DNA from: an uncultured Verrucomicrobiota bacterium
GTDB lineage: Bacteria; Verrucomicrobiota; Kiritimatiellia; RFP12; UBA1067
Direction of reading: 5' to 3'
Assembly (NCBI GenBank): GCA_937901395.1
Contig: CALCDB010000162.1
Span: 1 to 22,929 of the forward strand
DNA: 22,929 nt
The position numbers and the translations under genes were made by a program. The notes below the pieces were generated by a model, which made no database searches, was not told the origin of the DNA, and saw only the letters and a program-made list of their open reading frames with translations. The stretch's first letter is position 1. Every line of letters starts with the position of its first letter. Shown in pieces: positions 1 to 8,101 of this stretch.

Positions 1-1230
1 CTGACTATGGCGAATCACGCCCATTCCGCCCGCCAGCATAATCGGCTTGTGATAACCGCGCAACTCGCCCGCTACCTCGCCCTCATACGTGCGGAAAAAG
101 CCGCAAAGCTGCGGACGACCAAACTCGTTGCCGAACGCTGCGCCGCCAATCGGCCCTTCCGTCATAATCTGCAACGGCGTCGCCAGACGCGTCGGGAAAT
201 CCGCATAGAGCCGCTCCCATGGCTGAGGATAGCCGGGAATGCGCAAGTTCGAGACCATGAAGCCGCAGATGCCCGCCACCGTGCGCGAACCCTGACCCGT
301 CGCCGCCTCATCGCGAATCTCGCCGCCTACGCCAGTAGCCGCGCCAGGAAACGGCGAAATCGCCGTCGGATGATTGTGCGTCTCCACCTTCATCAACTGA
401 TCCAACTTATCCGCCTTGAAGGAATATTCATTCGTCTTTGGATCAATCGCGAAGATATCCGTCTTGAAGCCGGCGACTACCGCGGAATTATCCTTATACG
501 CCGAAAGCGTATCTTGCGGACGCTTCTTGTGGGTGTTCTTAATCATCTCGAATAGCGACTTCGCCTGCTTCTTGCCGTTGATGATGAACTCCGCGCCGAA
601 TATCTTATGCCGGCAATGCTCCGAATTCACCTGCCCGAACATCACCAATTCCGTATCAGTTGGGTTTCGTCCCGCCTTCTTGAAGCTCTCCGCCAGATAC
701 TTCATCTCGGGTTCGGAAATGGCGAGGCCGATCTCCTCATTGGCTTCGCGAATCGCCTCCACGCCCTTGCCCAGCACATCGTACACTCGCCCGGGACGCG
801 GCTCATCGACATCAAAAAGATCGTCGATGTTCTCGTATACTCCTTCCGTCATCTTATCGTAAAGCGCCGCGTAACAAGACGACGAAAGCTCTGGCGTTAC
901 CAAGTAACGAATGCCACGCTCTACGCGAATGATGGAACCAAGCCCGCAATTACGAAAGATATCCGTCGCCTTCGAGCTCCAAGGCGAAATCGTCCCCTTG
1001 CGCGGCATCACGAAGAAATCCGCCTTGTCGCAATTATCCACCGCGTTGAGCATGCTCGCCGCACGACGCAACTCCTCGACGTCTACCGCCTCGTCCTTGA
1101 GTTGTATCGCGTATACCCACTTCGCATCTATCTCAACATGCCCCAACGAAGGATCAAGCCGCGACACTGCGGCCTTAATCGCATCAAGCCGAAACGGCGA
1201 ATATGCATCTGAACCAAGCAAAAGAATCAT
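1..1230 (-). CDS. purL: Phosphoribosylformylglycinamidine synthase, large single-chain form, N-terminal 410 codons (partial at left edge)
   Basis: This enzyme makes formylglycinamidine ribonucleotide from FGAR, glutamine and ATP in de novo purine synthesis, in the cytoplasm. Translating the reverse strand from the ATG at 1230 gives one uninterrupted frame to the window edge. It contains GTISPWSSKATD (about residues 89-100), NSEHCRHKIFGAEF (202-215), VETHNHPTAISPFPGAATG (282-300) and, near the edge, RGYHKPIMLAGGMGVI. These are hallmarks of the fused purine-synthesis PurL of roughly 1300 residues, as in Escherichia coli, rather than the separate PurS/PurL/PurQ set. About two thirds, including the expected C-terminal glutaminase domain, lies outside the window. 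The start is supported by AAGGAG about 10 nt upstream. The gene follows rsmE by 36 nt, and an extended -10 element overlaps the rsmE stop, so it probably has its own promoter as well as read-through. The N-terminal identification is very secure. Confidence 0.96.
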   Translation of the reverse strand, partial: MILLLGSDAYSPFRLDAIKAAVSRLDPSLGHVEIDAKWVYAIQLKDEAVDVEELRRAASMLNAVDNCDKADFFVMPRKGTISPWSSKATDIFRNCGLGSIIRVERGIRYLVTPELSSSCYAALYDKMTEGVYENIDDLFDVDEPRPGRVYDVLGKGVEAIREANEEIGLAISEPEMKYLAESFKKAGRNPTDTELVMFGQVNSEHCRHKIFGAEFIINGKKQAKSLFEMIKNTHKKRPQDTLSAYKDNSAVVAGFKTDIFAIDPKTNEYSFKADKLDQLMKVETHNHPTAISPFPGAATGVGGEIRDEAATGQGSRTVAGICGFMVSNLRIPGYPQPWERLYADFPTRLATPLQIMTEGPIGGAAFGNEFGRPQLCGFFRTYEGEVAGELRGYHKPIMLAGGMGVIRHSQ

Positions 1231-1265
1231 TTTATTTCTACTCCTTAAATTAAAATGCGGTGTAT

Positions 1266-1274
1266 ATTATAACA
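1266..1274 (-). promoter_or_regulatory. Extended -10 promoter element for purL
   Basis: On the minus strand the bases read TGTTATAAT, a perfect TGn plus TATAAT. The hexamer ends 35 nt before the purL ATG, leaving room for a short leader with its Shine-Dalgarno site. The TATAAT contains the TAA stop codon of rsmE (1267-1269). I see no convincing -35 box. Confidence 0.6.
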
Positions 1275-1974
1275 AAAAGTGAGAGATCGTGCTTACCGCG
1301 AAGATCGCCGCCGTCTCCGCCCTGAGGATCGTGGGGCCGAACGATACGGGCGTGGCGATGCGCATCAATGCCGATAATTCCTCCGGCGAGAAGTCCCCTT
1401 CCGGACCGATGAAGACCGCCACTTCGCGGCCATCGCGGCTTGCGAAGGCATCACGCAAGAGCGGCGAGGGCGGCGTGGTAAGCGCGCCAATGAAGCATTG
1501 CGACTTCTCAACCAATGGCAAGGCATCGTCAAAATCAAGCGCCTCGATAATCTCTGGCACCCACTTCGCATCGGATTGCCGCGCGGCATCTTCGGCGATT
1601 CGAAGCCAGCGCTCCCGCTTCATCGCCCGCTCTTCCTTGCGGAGCCGCACTATCGTGCGCGCAGATATCACGGGAACGATTCGCGTCACGCCGAGTTCTG
1701 TCGCCTTCTCGATCGTCCAATCCCAGCGAGAGCCCTTGGTTACGCAGGCGAATAAGGTCAGCGGTTTGGGAGCGACCATCATCATCCGCGAAGGGTCGCG
1801 CGCGACCAATGCGCCAGTTCGCCATTCGTAGACACGATAGCCGCCCTTGCCATCAAAAAGCTCGACCTCTTCACCATCTTCAATTCGCAATACCTTAAGG
1901 TGATGCAACGCCTCCTTGGGGAGCGCGGGAGAGGATTCGTCCAATCGCTTAATATCAACGAGCAACCTATGCAT
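1267..1974 (-). CDS. rsmE: 16S rRNA (uracil-1498 N3)-methyltransferase, RsmE family
   Basis: RsmE methylates N3 of U1498 in 16S rRNA on the 30S subunit, using S-adenosylmethionine. The protein starts MHRLLVDIKRL, followed by the PUA-like N-terminal region (LPKEALHHLKVLRIEDGEEV). The C-terminal SPOUT knot carries GPEGDFSPEE, GPTILRAETAA and a hydrophobic end. Its 235 residues match the usual family length. In-frame ATGs also exist at 1980 and 1998. I prefer 1974 because GGAAAG lies 8 nt upstream of it, while the ATG at 1980 would sit only 2 nt from that site, although 1980 gives the common ATGA overlap with the preceding YibE/F stop. The gene is tightly coupled to the YibE/F gene and precedes purL. 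Confidence 0.93.
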   Translation of the reverse strand: MHRLLVDIKRLDESSPALPKEALHHLKVLRIEDGEEVELFDGKGGYRVYEWRTGALVARDPSRMMMVAPKPLTLFACVTKGSRWDWTIEKATELGVTRIVPVISARTIVRLRKEERAMKRERWLRIAEDAARQSDAKWVPEIIEALDFDDALPLVEKSQCFIGALTTPPSPLLRDAFASRDGREVAVFIGPEGDFSPEELSALMRIATPVSFGPTILRAETAAIFAVSTISHFLL

Positions 1975-1976
1975 AC

Positions 1977-3050
1977 TCATGACTTTCCGAATATCCAAGC
2001 GCTGATTATCGCGGTGAACGGCGCCACCAACACCAAGCCGAAACTACCGACCAAAGTCTTAACCAATTCCGCCGAGACCAAGGTTGAATTGAGAAAGTCA
2101 ATTGGCGAAGTGCCCTGCGCCGCAAATACCATCAATAGCGTAAGATATCCGCCAGAATACGCCAAGAGCAAGGTAGTCGTCATCGTGCCAACTACCGAGC
2201 GCCCCATGCGTAGCCCCGAACGAACCAACTCGCCAAAGCCAAGCGATGGATTATGCAGCCGCACTTCCGCCACTCCTGCGGAAATGTCCATCGCCAAGTC
2301 CATCACCGCTCCGGACGACGCCAAGATGATCGCGCCAATGAACACATCGAATATCGAAAGGTTGGCGAACCCGGAGTTGACCAGAGTCTGAACGTATGGC
2401 ATCGTCGCCCCATTTACGTGCATGACCGACGAGAAGAAGCCAGCACAAGCAAGCGAAACCACGATTCCGAGCATCGCCCCGAGAAATGCGGCATACGCCT
2501 TCTTGGTCCAACCCGCCACCAAATACATGATCACCGCCGTCAGAAACATTACCGTGATGAACGATATCCAAATCGGCGAATATCCCCTGAGGCATAGCGG
2601 TATCAATAACTTCCATATCGCCACGCAACTGAATACGAAACTCAACAACGCCTTCAGCCCCGTCCATCCGCCGAAGATCGCCAACAGCAAAGAGAACATG
2701 CCAAACAACACCATCGCCCACCCCAATCGCCAATGGTCACGAGCGATTAGCGGTTCCTCGCCCAATACTACTTGCACCGTATCGCCAACCTTGAACTTCT
2801 TATCCAACTCCATCTGCCCCCTCAAGGTGTTGTTGGCGGCCTTGCGCGAACCATCTGAAAACTCCACTTCCAAACTTTGATAGCCATACTCCACAACGCC
2901 AAGTAGTTCTATCCCCGAATCGTCGACCTTGACCACCTTCGCCAATTCCGTCTCGCCCGAGGCGCCGTCCAAGAGACGAGGTGATGGCATCAGAAACATC
3001 AATGCCGATGCTATTATGAGAATGACGATTGGAGATATGCGACGTATCAT
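1977..3050 (-). CDS. YibE/F-family polytopic membrane protein
   Basis: The 357-residue protein has one N-terminal hydrophobic segment (about residues 7-22), an extracytoplasmic domain of about 80 residues (EVEFSDGSRKAANNTLRGQM, then KVGDTVQVVLGEEPL), then about seven membrane segments from residue 110 to the C-terminus. The long membrane part, with SIFDVFIGAIILASSGAVMD, DISAGVAEVR and a GRSVVGTMTTTLLLAYSGGY segment, is the pattern I know from YibE/F proteins (Pfam YibE_F). Their biochemical role is not established; transport has been proposed. The ATG overlaps the phosphatase stop codon as ATGA, so the two are translationally coupled. The next gene, rsmE, starts right at this gene's stop. The pairing with a secreted phosphatase could suggest a joint envelope or ion role, but that is inference. 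Confidence 0.88.
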   Translation of the reverse strand: MIRRISPIVILIIASALMFLMPSPRLLDGASGETELAKVVKVDDSGIELLGVVEYGYQSLEVEFSDGSRKAANNTLRGQMELDKKFKVGDTVQVVLGEEPLIARDHWRLGWAMVLFGMFSLLLAIFGGWTGLKALLSFVFSCVAIWKLLIPLCLRGYSPIWISFITVMFLTAVIMYLVAGWTKKAYAAFLGAMLGIVVSLACAGFFSSVMHVNGATMPYVQTLVNSGFANLSIFDVFIGAIILASSGAVMDLAMDISAGVAEVRLHNPSLGFGELVRSGLRMGRSVVGTMTTTLLLAYSGGYLTLLMVFAAQGTSPIDFLNSTLVSAELVKTLVGSFGLVLVAPFTAIISAWIFGKS

Positions 3051-4441
3051 TTGCCGAAGAACGCCTTGATGTTCTTGGATATATCCGTATTATCCAAAAA
3101 GCCAGTAAACTTCTCCGCGCCTGGACCAATCGAGGTCGTCAATACCGGCAGTGCAGTATGGGTATTCGAGGTCCACCCGATGCCGCTCTTACGCGACATT
3201 ATATTCTTCAACGTCGCCGGAAGACGCGAAATCTTCTGCGCATCATACGCCTCCGCATCCTTCTTGCCCGACTTCGCCATCTGCAGATCGTGGTTGAAGG
3301 CGCTTTCCAATTCATGCCGCTGCGAATCGCTTAGCGCCATAGCGCCCGACCCGGAGAATTCGAAACCGAAATTCTCCGTGAAGAATGGCTTCAGCTCCTC
3401 GAAGGTGGAGATGTGATTCTTGGCGATATAGTCCTTTACCGCATCAGCGGAACATTTCTGATTGGCGAGGAGATCCATGTAAAACGAATAGCCGGTATTG
3501 GCGATGCCCATCGACATCCCGCCGGTCTCATGATCGCCGGTCACGATGATCAGAGTGTCGGAATGCTTCTTTTGGTACTTGAGCGCTTCTTTCACCGCAT
3601 CGTCAAGCGCCAAAACTTCGCGCAAATTGGCCGCCGCATCATTCGCGTGCCCAGCATAGTCGATCTTGCCGGCTTCCACCATCAGGAAGAAACCCTTGGG
3701 ATTCTCCAACATCTTCATCGCCTTCGCGGTCATCTCCGCAAGCGTGGGCGTATTGCTCCACTGTTCCGCGTCAATGGAATATGGCAGGGTCGAGTGCGCC
3801 CCGACGTACCACACCTTCCCGGCGCTCGGCTTGAGCGCCTCAAACGCCTTCTTATCCTCTCGTATTACCTTGTAGCCATGCTGCGCGGCAAGCTCGTAAA
3901 TATCGCCCTTGTATTCCTTATGCCCCTTGTTGTCATGTCCATCGCATCCGCCTCCGGCGAAGAAGTCGAAGTTTGAGGATAACAAATCAAGGCCTAAACC
4001 ATAACCATCGCCGCGATCATTACGATGGCCGTAGAATCCACTCGGCGTCGCATGATTGATGGTAACGGTGGTAACGATGCCGACCTTGCGACCATTCGCT
4101 TTCGCAACCTCGGCGCACGAAACCAACTTCTTGTGTTTGGGGTCAACGCCAATGCCGTGATTATAGGTCTTCTCTCCGCAAGCGATCGCGGTCGCCGCCG
4201 CCGCCGAATCGGTAACGAGGTGATCCGCCGAGCAGGTTCGCGTCGTCGCTTGATTGGGAAGACGATTTATGTAAAGATACTGGCGGTCCGCACCAGACTT
4301 GCGCGCAAATTCCTCCGCCGTCATCCGCTGTGGAGTCGACATCCCATCCCCAATGAACAATATCACATTCTTCGGCGTCGCCGCGAACAAGGAAGCGGAA
4401 ACAAGAATAAATGCAACCATCAAATAATTTGAACTTTTCAT
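3047..4441 (-). CDS. phoA: Secreted alkaline phosphatase, PhoA superfamily
   Basis: This is a periplasmic metal-dependent phosphomonoesterase of 464 residues. The N-terminus (MKSSNYLMVAFILVSASLFA) is a signal peptide with likely cleavage around residue 20-21. The mature part opens with NVILFIGDGMS (metal-binding Asp32), then VTDSAAAATAIACGEKT with the phosphorylated Ser79. Later come GHANDAAANLRE and TGDHETGGMSM (metal-binding Asp/His), and HTALPVLTTSIGPGAE near the end. This is the full catalytic set. A GTG at 4471 lies in frame, but using it would place the palindromic promoter inside the coding region and add residues before a good signal peptide, so I chose ATG 4441. No clear Shine-Dalgarno site precedes it, and the -10 lies only 11 nt upstream, so the mRNA may be nearly leaderless. 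The 3' end is coupled to the YibE/F gene. Confidence 0.94.
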   Translation of the reverse strand: MKSSNYLMVAFILVSASLFAATPKNVILFIGDGMSTPQRMTAEEFARKSGADRQYLYINRLPNQATTRTCSADHLVTDSAAAATAIACGEKTYNHGIGVDPKHKKLVSCAEVAKANGRKVGIVTTVTINHATPSGFYGHRNDRGDGYGLGLDLLSSNFDFFAGGGCDGHDNKGHKEYKGDIYELAAQHGYKVIREDKKAFEALKPSAGKVWYVGAHSTLPYSIDAEQWSNTPTLAEMTAKAMKMLENPKGFFLMVEAGKIDYAGHANDAAANLREVLALDDAVKEALKYQKKHSDTLIIVTGDHETGGMSMGIANTGYSFYMDLLANQKCSADAVKDYIAKNHISTFEELKPFFTENFGFEFSGSGAMALSDSQRHELESAFNHDLQMAKSGKKDAEAYDAQKISRLPATLKNIMSRKSGIGWTSNTHTALPVLTTSIGPGAEKFTGFLDNTDISKNIKAFFGK

Positions 4442-4452
4442 AACGGAAGTAA

Positions 4453-4461
4453 AGTATACCA
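4453..4461 (-). promoter_or_regulatory. Extended -10 promoter for the alkaline phosphatase operon
   Basis: The minus strand reads TGGTATACT. The hexamer ends 11 nt before the phosphatase ATG at 4441, so a start site about 7 nt downstream would leave a leader of only about 5 nt. It mirrors the aspS promoter on the other strand. Confidence 0.6.
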
Positions 4462-4485
4462 CAAAAAGCACAGTTTGTGGTATAA
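4454..4485. repeat. Inverted repeat joining two divergent promoters
   Basis: GTATACCACAAA (4454-4465) and TTTGTGGTATAA (4474-4485) are complementary in 11 of 12 positions around an 8-nt spacer. Each arm contains the extended -10 of the gene read outward from it. The symmetry may simply reflect two near-consensus promoters facing apart, or it may be an operator. Confidence 0.75.
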
Positions 4486-4486
4486 T
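4478..4486 (+). promoter_or_regulatory. Extended -10 promoter for aspS
   Basis: The plus strand reads TGGTATAAT, a perfect extended -10. It lies 27 nt before the aspS ATG, so the transcript should carry the AGGAG at 4501-4505. The position where a -35 would sit (about 4458-4463) has no TTGACA likeness and overlaps the opposing promoter. Confidence 0.65.
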
Positions 4487-4513
4487 ATCCGTCAGTTTTT
4501 AGGAGAAAAGAAA

Positions 4514-6325
4514 ATGCATCCTTATCGTACACATAATTGTAATGAGCTTCGCGCCGCTGACGCGGGCAAAACCGTAAGAATTTCCGGCTGGATGTTCCGC
4601 CTGCGGGATCATGGCGGAATCCTATTCGTGGATCTTCGCGATCACTATGGTCTTACGCAGGTTGTCGTGCACCCCTCTCGCAGTTTCTTCGGTCAGGTCG
4701 AAAAGGCGCACCTCGAAAGCGTCATCACCGTCACTGGCGAAGTGAAACTCCGAACCGCCGATACCATCAACCCCGACCTGCCTACCGGCGAAATCGAGAT
4801 CGAGGCGAATGAATTGATTATGGAGTCCGCCTCCGAGGTGACTCCCATATATATCCCCGATGAAAAGGCCGACGAAAGCGAAGATGTGCGCCTTAAGTAT
4901 CGCTTCCTCGACCTTCGCCGCGAAAAGCTTCACAAGAACCTCATCCTCCGTAGCCAAGTGATCAAATTCTTGCGCGAACAGATGTGGGCAAAGGGCTTTA
5001 ACGAATTTCAGACACCAATTCTTACGGCATCGTCGCCAGAAGGCGCGCGCGACTACCTCGTGCCGAGCCGCCTCCATCGCGGCATGTTCTACGCCTTGCC
5101 ACAAGCGCCTCAGATGTTCAAGCAACTGTTGATGGTCTCTGGCTTCGATAAGTATTTTCAGATCGCTCCCTGCTTCCGCGACGAAGCCGCTCGCGCCGAC
5201 CGCTCCCCAGGCGAGTTCTACCAGATGGATATTGAAATGAGCTACGTTACCCAAGACGAAATCTTCGCAGTCGTTGAAGATGTAGTCGGCAAGACCTTCA
5301 AGAAATTCTCCACTTGGTCTTGCAACGACGCGCCTTGGCCACGCATCAAATATCGTGACGCAATGATGATCTACGGCAGCGATAAGCCCGATCTCAGGAA
5401 TCCGCTTAAATGGTTCGACATGAGCGACTTCTTCGCCAAGGCCGACTTCAAGGCATTCGCTGCTTGCGTTGCCAATGGAGGTCTCGTCAAGGGATTGCTG
5501 GTCAAGGGCATCGTTGGCGTCGAAACCAGAACTTGGTTCGACAAGCGCGAGGCCTTCGTAAAGGAAAATGGCGGCAAGGGGCTGGGCTATATCAGCTGGA
5601 CCAAGGAAGGCGAGCTTAAAGGACCTATCGCGAAATTCCTTTCCGCCGAACAGCTTGAGGAGATGAAGAAGCTCTCGAACATGGAAAAAGGCGACGCGTT
5701 GTTCTTTATGGCGGCGGATGTCGACGAATGCAATCGCCTGTCGGGATTGGTGAGAAACGATATCGCCGACCACATGACCAACGACATTAGAGAACATAAT
5801 TGCTACAAATTCTGCTGGATCATCGACTTCCCATTCTATGAGAAGGATCCTGATACCGGCAAGATCATCTTCTCTCACAACCCATTCTCCATGCCGCAAG
5901 GCGGTCTTGAGGCGCTCACGACCAAGAAACCATTGGAAATCGAGGCCTATCAATACGATGTCGTTTGCAATGGCATTGAGCTCAGCTCTGGCGCTATTCG
6001 CAACCATCGTATCGACATCATGGAAAAGGCCTTTGAAATCGCGGGCTATCCGAAGGAAACCGTTCAACAGAAATTCGGTTGCCTCTACAATGCATTCCAG
6101 TTCGGCGCCCCGCCGCACGGCGGCATCGCCCCTGGCGTCGATCGCATGGTGATGCTTCTCACCGATACGCCAAACATCCGCGAAGTAATCGCCTTCCCGA
6201 TGAACCAAAAGGCGCAAGATCTGATGATGAATGCGCCTAACTACGTAACCGAACAGCAGTTGCGCGAATTGCATATTAAGATTCGCGGAACCGAAGGCGT
6301 TAGCGAAGACGAGATGAAGGCGTGA
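4514..6325 (+). CDS. aspS: Aspartyl-tRNA synthetase, bacterial type
   Basis: This class II synthetase charges tRNA(Asp) with aspartate in the cytoplasm. The 603 residues begin with the OB-fold anticodon-binding domain (RISGWMFRLRDHGG, residues 22-35). Motif 1 follows (RSQVIKFLREQMWAKGFNEF), then motif 2 (FRDEAARADRSPGEFYQMDI). The bacterial GAD insertion occupies the middle, and the end carries motif 3 (GVDRMVMLLTD) with the typical IAFPMNQKAQDLMM tail. AGGAG at 4501-4505, 8 nt before the ATG, fixes the start; an earlier in-frame codon at 4475 would run through the promoter. RDHGG has histidine at position 33, where discriminating enzymes such as that of E. coli have leucine. Histidine there is associated with enzymes that also charge tRNA(Asn), so dual specificity is possible. 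It is first in a three-gene operon. Confidence 0.97.
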   Translation: MHPYRTHNCNELRAADAGKTVRISGWMFRLRDHGGILFVDLRDHYGLTQVVVHPSRSFFGQVEKAHLESVITVTGEVKLRTADTINPDLPTGEIEIEANELIMESASEVTPIYIPDEKADESEDVRLKYRFLDLRREKLHKNLILRSQVIKFLREQMWAKGFNEFQTPILTASSPEGARDYLVPSRLHRGMFYALPQAPQMFKQLLMVSGFDKYFQIAPCFRDEAARADRSPGEFYQMDIEMSYVTQDEIFAVVEDVVGKTFKKFSTWSCNDAPWPRIKYRDAMMIYGSDKPDLRNPLKWFDMSDFFAKADFKAFAACVANGGLVKGLLVKGIVGVETRTWFDKREAFVKENGGKGLGYISWTKEGELKGPIAKFLSAEQLEEMKKLSNMEKGDALFFMAADVDECNRLSGLVRNDIADHMTNDIREHNCYKFCWIIDFPFYEKDPDTGKIIFSHNPFSMPQGGLEALTTKKPLEIEAYQYDVVCNGIELSSGAIRNHRIDIMEKAFEIAGYPKETVQQKFGCLYNAFQFGAPPHGGIAPGVDRMVMLLTDTPNIREVIAFPMNQKAQDLMMNAPNYVTEQQLRELHIKIRGTEGVSEDEMKA

Positions 6326-6855
6326 AAAGTAAACTGAAGTTCACGCTCATTACCTGGCTGGTGGTCACTACCCTGACCATCGGCCTTTGTTTCATCACCA
6401 ACCTCTTTGCGGAATTATTCAATATCGACATTCCCAAGCAAGCCAATATCGAAACGGTTCGTCAACTTGGCGTGTATACTTGGGATGCCATCGTAAATGG
6501 CGGAGTCATCAATGCTCTCGGAGATCGCAATGTGCTCTCCTTCCTGCTCAACCTCGTGATTGCACTGATCATCGCCCCAGTGTTCGAGGAATTCATATTC
6601 CGCTACTTGCTGTGGAAACTACCGAATCCACGCCGAATGTGGATTGGCGCCATGTTTTCCTCAATCCTATTCTCTGCCGCCCATTATATCGCTCAACCCT
6701 TCCCCGATAACGCCATCTTCGCATTGTTCTTCTTTGGAATGGCGCAATGTTGGCTCTATCATAAGACTGACCGCATCTGGTGCCCGATGCTGAACCATTG
6801 CCTATTTAATCTTGCGAATGTCGTATTGCTATTTGCTTTCCCGAATATGGCATGA
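6322..6855 (+). CDS. CPBP-family (CAAX-like) intramembrane metalloprotease
   Basis: This 177-residue membrane protein has about four hydrophobic segments. The family's motifs are in order: EEFIFR (Glu89, Glu90, Arg94; EExxxR), FSAAH (117-121; FxxxH) and NHCLFN (158-163; HxxxN). These residues form the glutamate/histidine metal site of CPBP glutamic-type intramembrane proteases, related to eukaryotic Rce1. Substrates are not predictable. The protein is shorter than many relatives but has all catalytic motifs. It starts with GTG whose last two bases open the aspS stop (GTGA overlap), with a weak GAAGG upstream, so translation is probably coupled to aspS. It overlaps the next gene by 4 nt. Confidence 0.87.
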   Translation: MKSKLKFTLITWLVVTTLTIGLCFITNLFAELFNIDIPKQANIETVRQLGVYTWDAIVNGGVINALGDRNVLSFLLNLVIALIIAPVFEEFIFRYLLWKLPNPRRMWIGAMFSSILFSAAHYIAQPFPDNAIFALFFFGMAQCWLYHKTDRIWCPMLNHCLFNLANVVLLFAFPNMA

Positions 6856-8039
6856 GAGTTTATTTTGATACATTTGGCTGCAGACTAAACAAAGCCGAAG
6901 CATTGCAACAAGAAGCCGAATATCTGGCAAAGGGTTGGTCTCTCGCCAAAAGCCACGCGGAAGCCGACTTGATCATTGTGCGAGGTTGTAGCGTTACTTC
7001 AAGAGCGCAACGCGAATGCGAGCACTTGATCGAGCACCTTAAGCGCCATTACCCAACCGCACAAATACGCACCGAGGGTTGCCTTAGGAAGAGCGACAAG
7101 AACATTCTAATTCGCAACCTCGCAAAAAAGATAAAAGCCGAACAGACGCCAGTCGATCCTGCGATTATACCGACTCGAACGGCGCGCGCATATTTAAAGG
7201 TACAGGATGGTTGCAACGGGAAATGCTCCTTTTGCATCGTTCCAAAATTTAGAGGCGAATCAGTATCTACTCCATTCGACGATTTGCTTGATCGTAGCAA
7301 GCGCTTCATCGATGCTGGCTACCACGAAATCGTAGTCACTGGTTGCAACCTCTCGCTCTATGCTTCAGCCGGTAAGCGTCTTCCGGAGTTGTTGGATGCA
7401 CTCGCAAAGCTCTCCTCGGATTGCAGAATCCGACTGGGCTCCTTGGAGCCTGGTGCTTGTGCGAATGACACGATAAGCGTAATGGCCGAAAATGCCAACA
7501 TTTGTCGGTTCTTGCATCTTTCGGTGCAATCTGGCTCAAACCGCATTTTGGTCGCCATGCGTAGAAACTATTCAGTTAACGATGTCGATCGCCTAGTCGA
7601 AACGGCCATAAAACAGATGCCAGACATCGGTATCGGCTGCGATATCATTACCGGCTTCCCCGCCGAATCGGAGATGGATTTTACCGCCACTAAGGGCTTG
7701 CTCAATCGACTCCCCTTTTCAAACGCCCACATATTCCCATTCTCCGAACGCCCTGGGACTATTGCCGCCACTATGAACGGAACAATTGCCAAGAATGTCC
7801 GCTCCGCCCGCGCTCATGAACTTTCTCATATAATCAAAGATAAGCGATATGCTTTCGCGCAAAAGTTCCTCGGCAAAACCGTGGATGTGGTAATTGAGAG
7901 TGAAAAAGATTATTCCGGATGGACTTCCCAATACCTTTTATGCGCTGTCATCGGCGTTGCCAAACGAAAATCATTGGTAAAGGCATTTATCAATAAAGTG
8001 CATCATGATGGCTCAATGTCCGGGAGACTCGTAAAATAA
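6852..8039 (+). CDS. mtaB: MtaB-like radical SAM tRNA methylthiotransferase
   Basis: This family adds a methylthio group to N6-threonylcarbamoyladenosine at position 37 of ANN-decoding tRNAs. The N-terminal domain opens FDTFGCRLNKAE, the GCRxN form typical of MtaB rather than MiaB or RimO. It has the three cluster cysteines C10, C46 and C77. The radical SAM cluster is CNGKCSFC (C121, C125, C128). The LHLSVQSGSNRIL and GFPAESEMDF segments and a TRAM-like tail follow. Residues 44-45 are Arg-Gly before C46, where most relatives have Asn-Thr; this looks like simple divergence. The 395-residue length is slightly short. The ATG overlaps the upstream stop as ATGA. MtaB is the best fit from GCRLN, but substrate assignment within this family from sequence alone is not certain. 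Confidence 0.86.
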   Translation: MRVYFDTFGCRLNKAEALQQEAEYLAKGWSLAKSHAEADLIIVRGCSVTSRAQRECEHLIEHLKRHYPTAQIRTEGCLRKSDKNILIRNLAKKIKAEQTPVDPAIIPTRTARAYLKVQDGCNGKCSFCIVPKFRGESVSTPFDDLLDRSKRFIDAGYHEIVVTGCNLSLYASAGKRLPELLDALAKLSSDCRIRLGSLEPGACANDTISVMAENANICRFLHLSVQSGSNRILVAMRRNYSVNDVDRLVETAIKQMPDIGIGCDIITGFPAESEMDFTATKGLLNRLPFSNAHIFPFSERPGTIAATMNGTIAKNVRSARAHELSHIIKDKRYAFAQKFLGKTVDVVIESEKDYSGWTSQYLLCAVIGVAKRKSLVKAFINKVHHDGSMSGRLVK

Positions 8040-8043
8040 ACGA

Positions 8044-8071
8044 AACGCTTGAGTCGTTCAACTCAAGCGTT
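8044..8071 (-). terminator. Hairpin between convergent genes, likely terminator of the long minus-strand run
   Basis: AACGCTTGAGT (8044-8054) and ACTCAAGCGTT (8061-8071) form a perfect 11-bp stem around a 6-nt loop. Read on the minus strand, the stem is followed by a T-rich run (TTTCGTTTATTTT), as expected of an intrinsic terminator for the small basic protein gene. On the plus strand, for the mtaB operon, no T-run follows. It may still act in both directions. Confidence 0.75.
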
Positions 8072-8101
8072 CCATTCCTCTCGCAAAAGAGAACTAAAAC
8101 A

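Noticed and set aside
7..1282. Several plus-strand open frames of 120-200 codons at the left end
   Set aside because: They lie wholly or mainly antisense to purL, whose conserved motifs are continuous on the minus strand; their products are arginine-rich shadows.
4442..4471. GTG at 4471 as the alkaline phosphatase start
   Set aside because: It would put the palindrome and the -10 inside the coding region and spoil a standard signal peptide that begins at ATG 4441.
4622..6274. A 550-codon open frame antisense to aspS
   Set aside because: It mirrors the aspS reading frame, has no recognisable domain or ribosome-binding site, and aspS is certain. GC-rich third positions of the real gene explain it.
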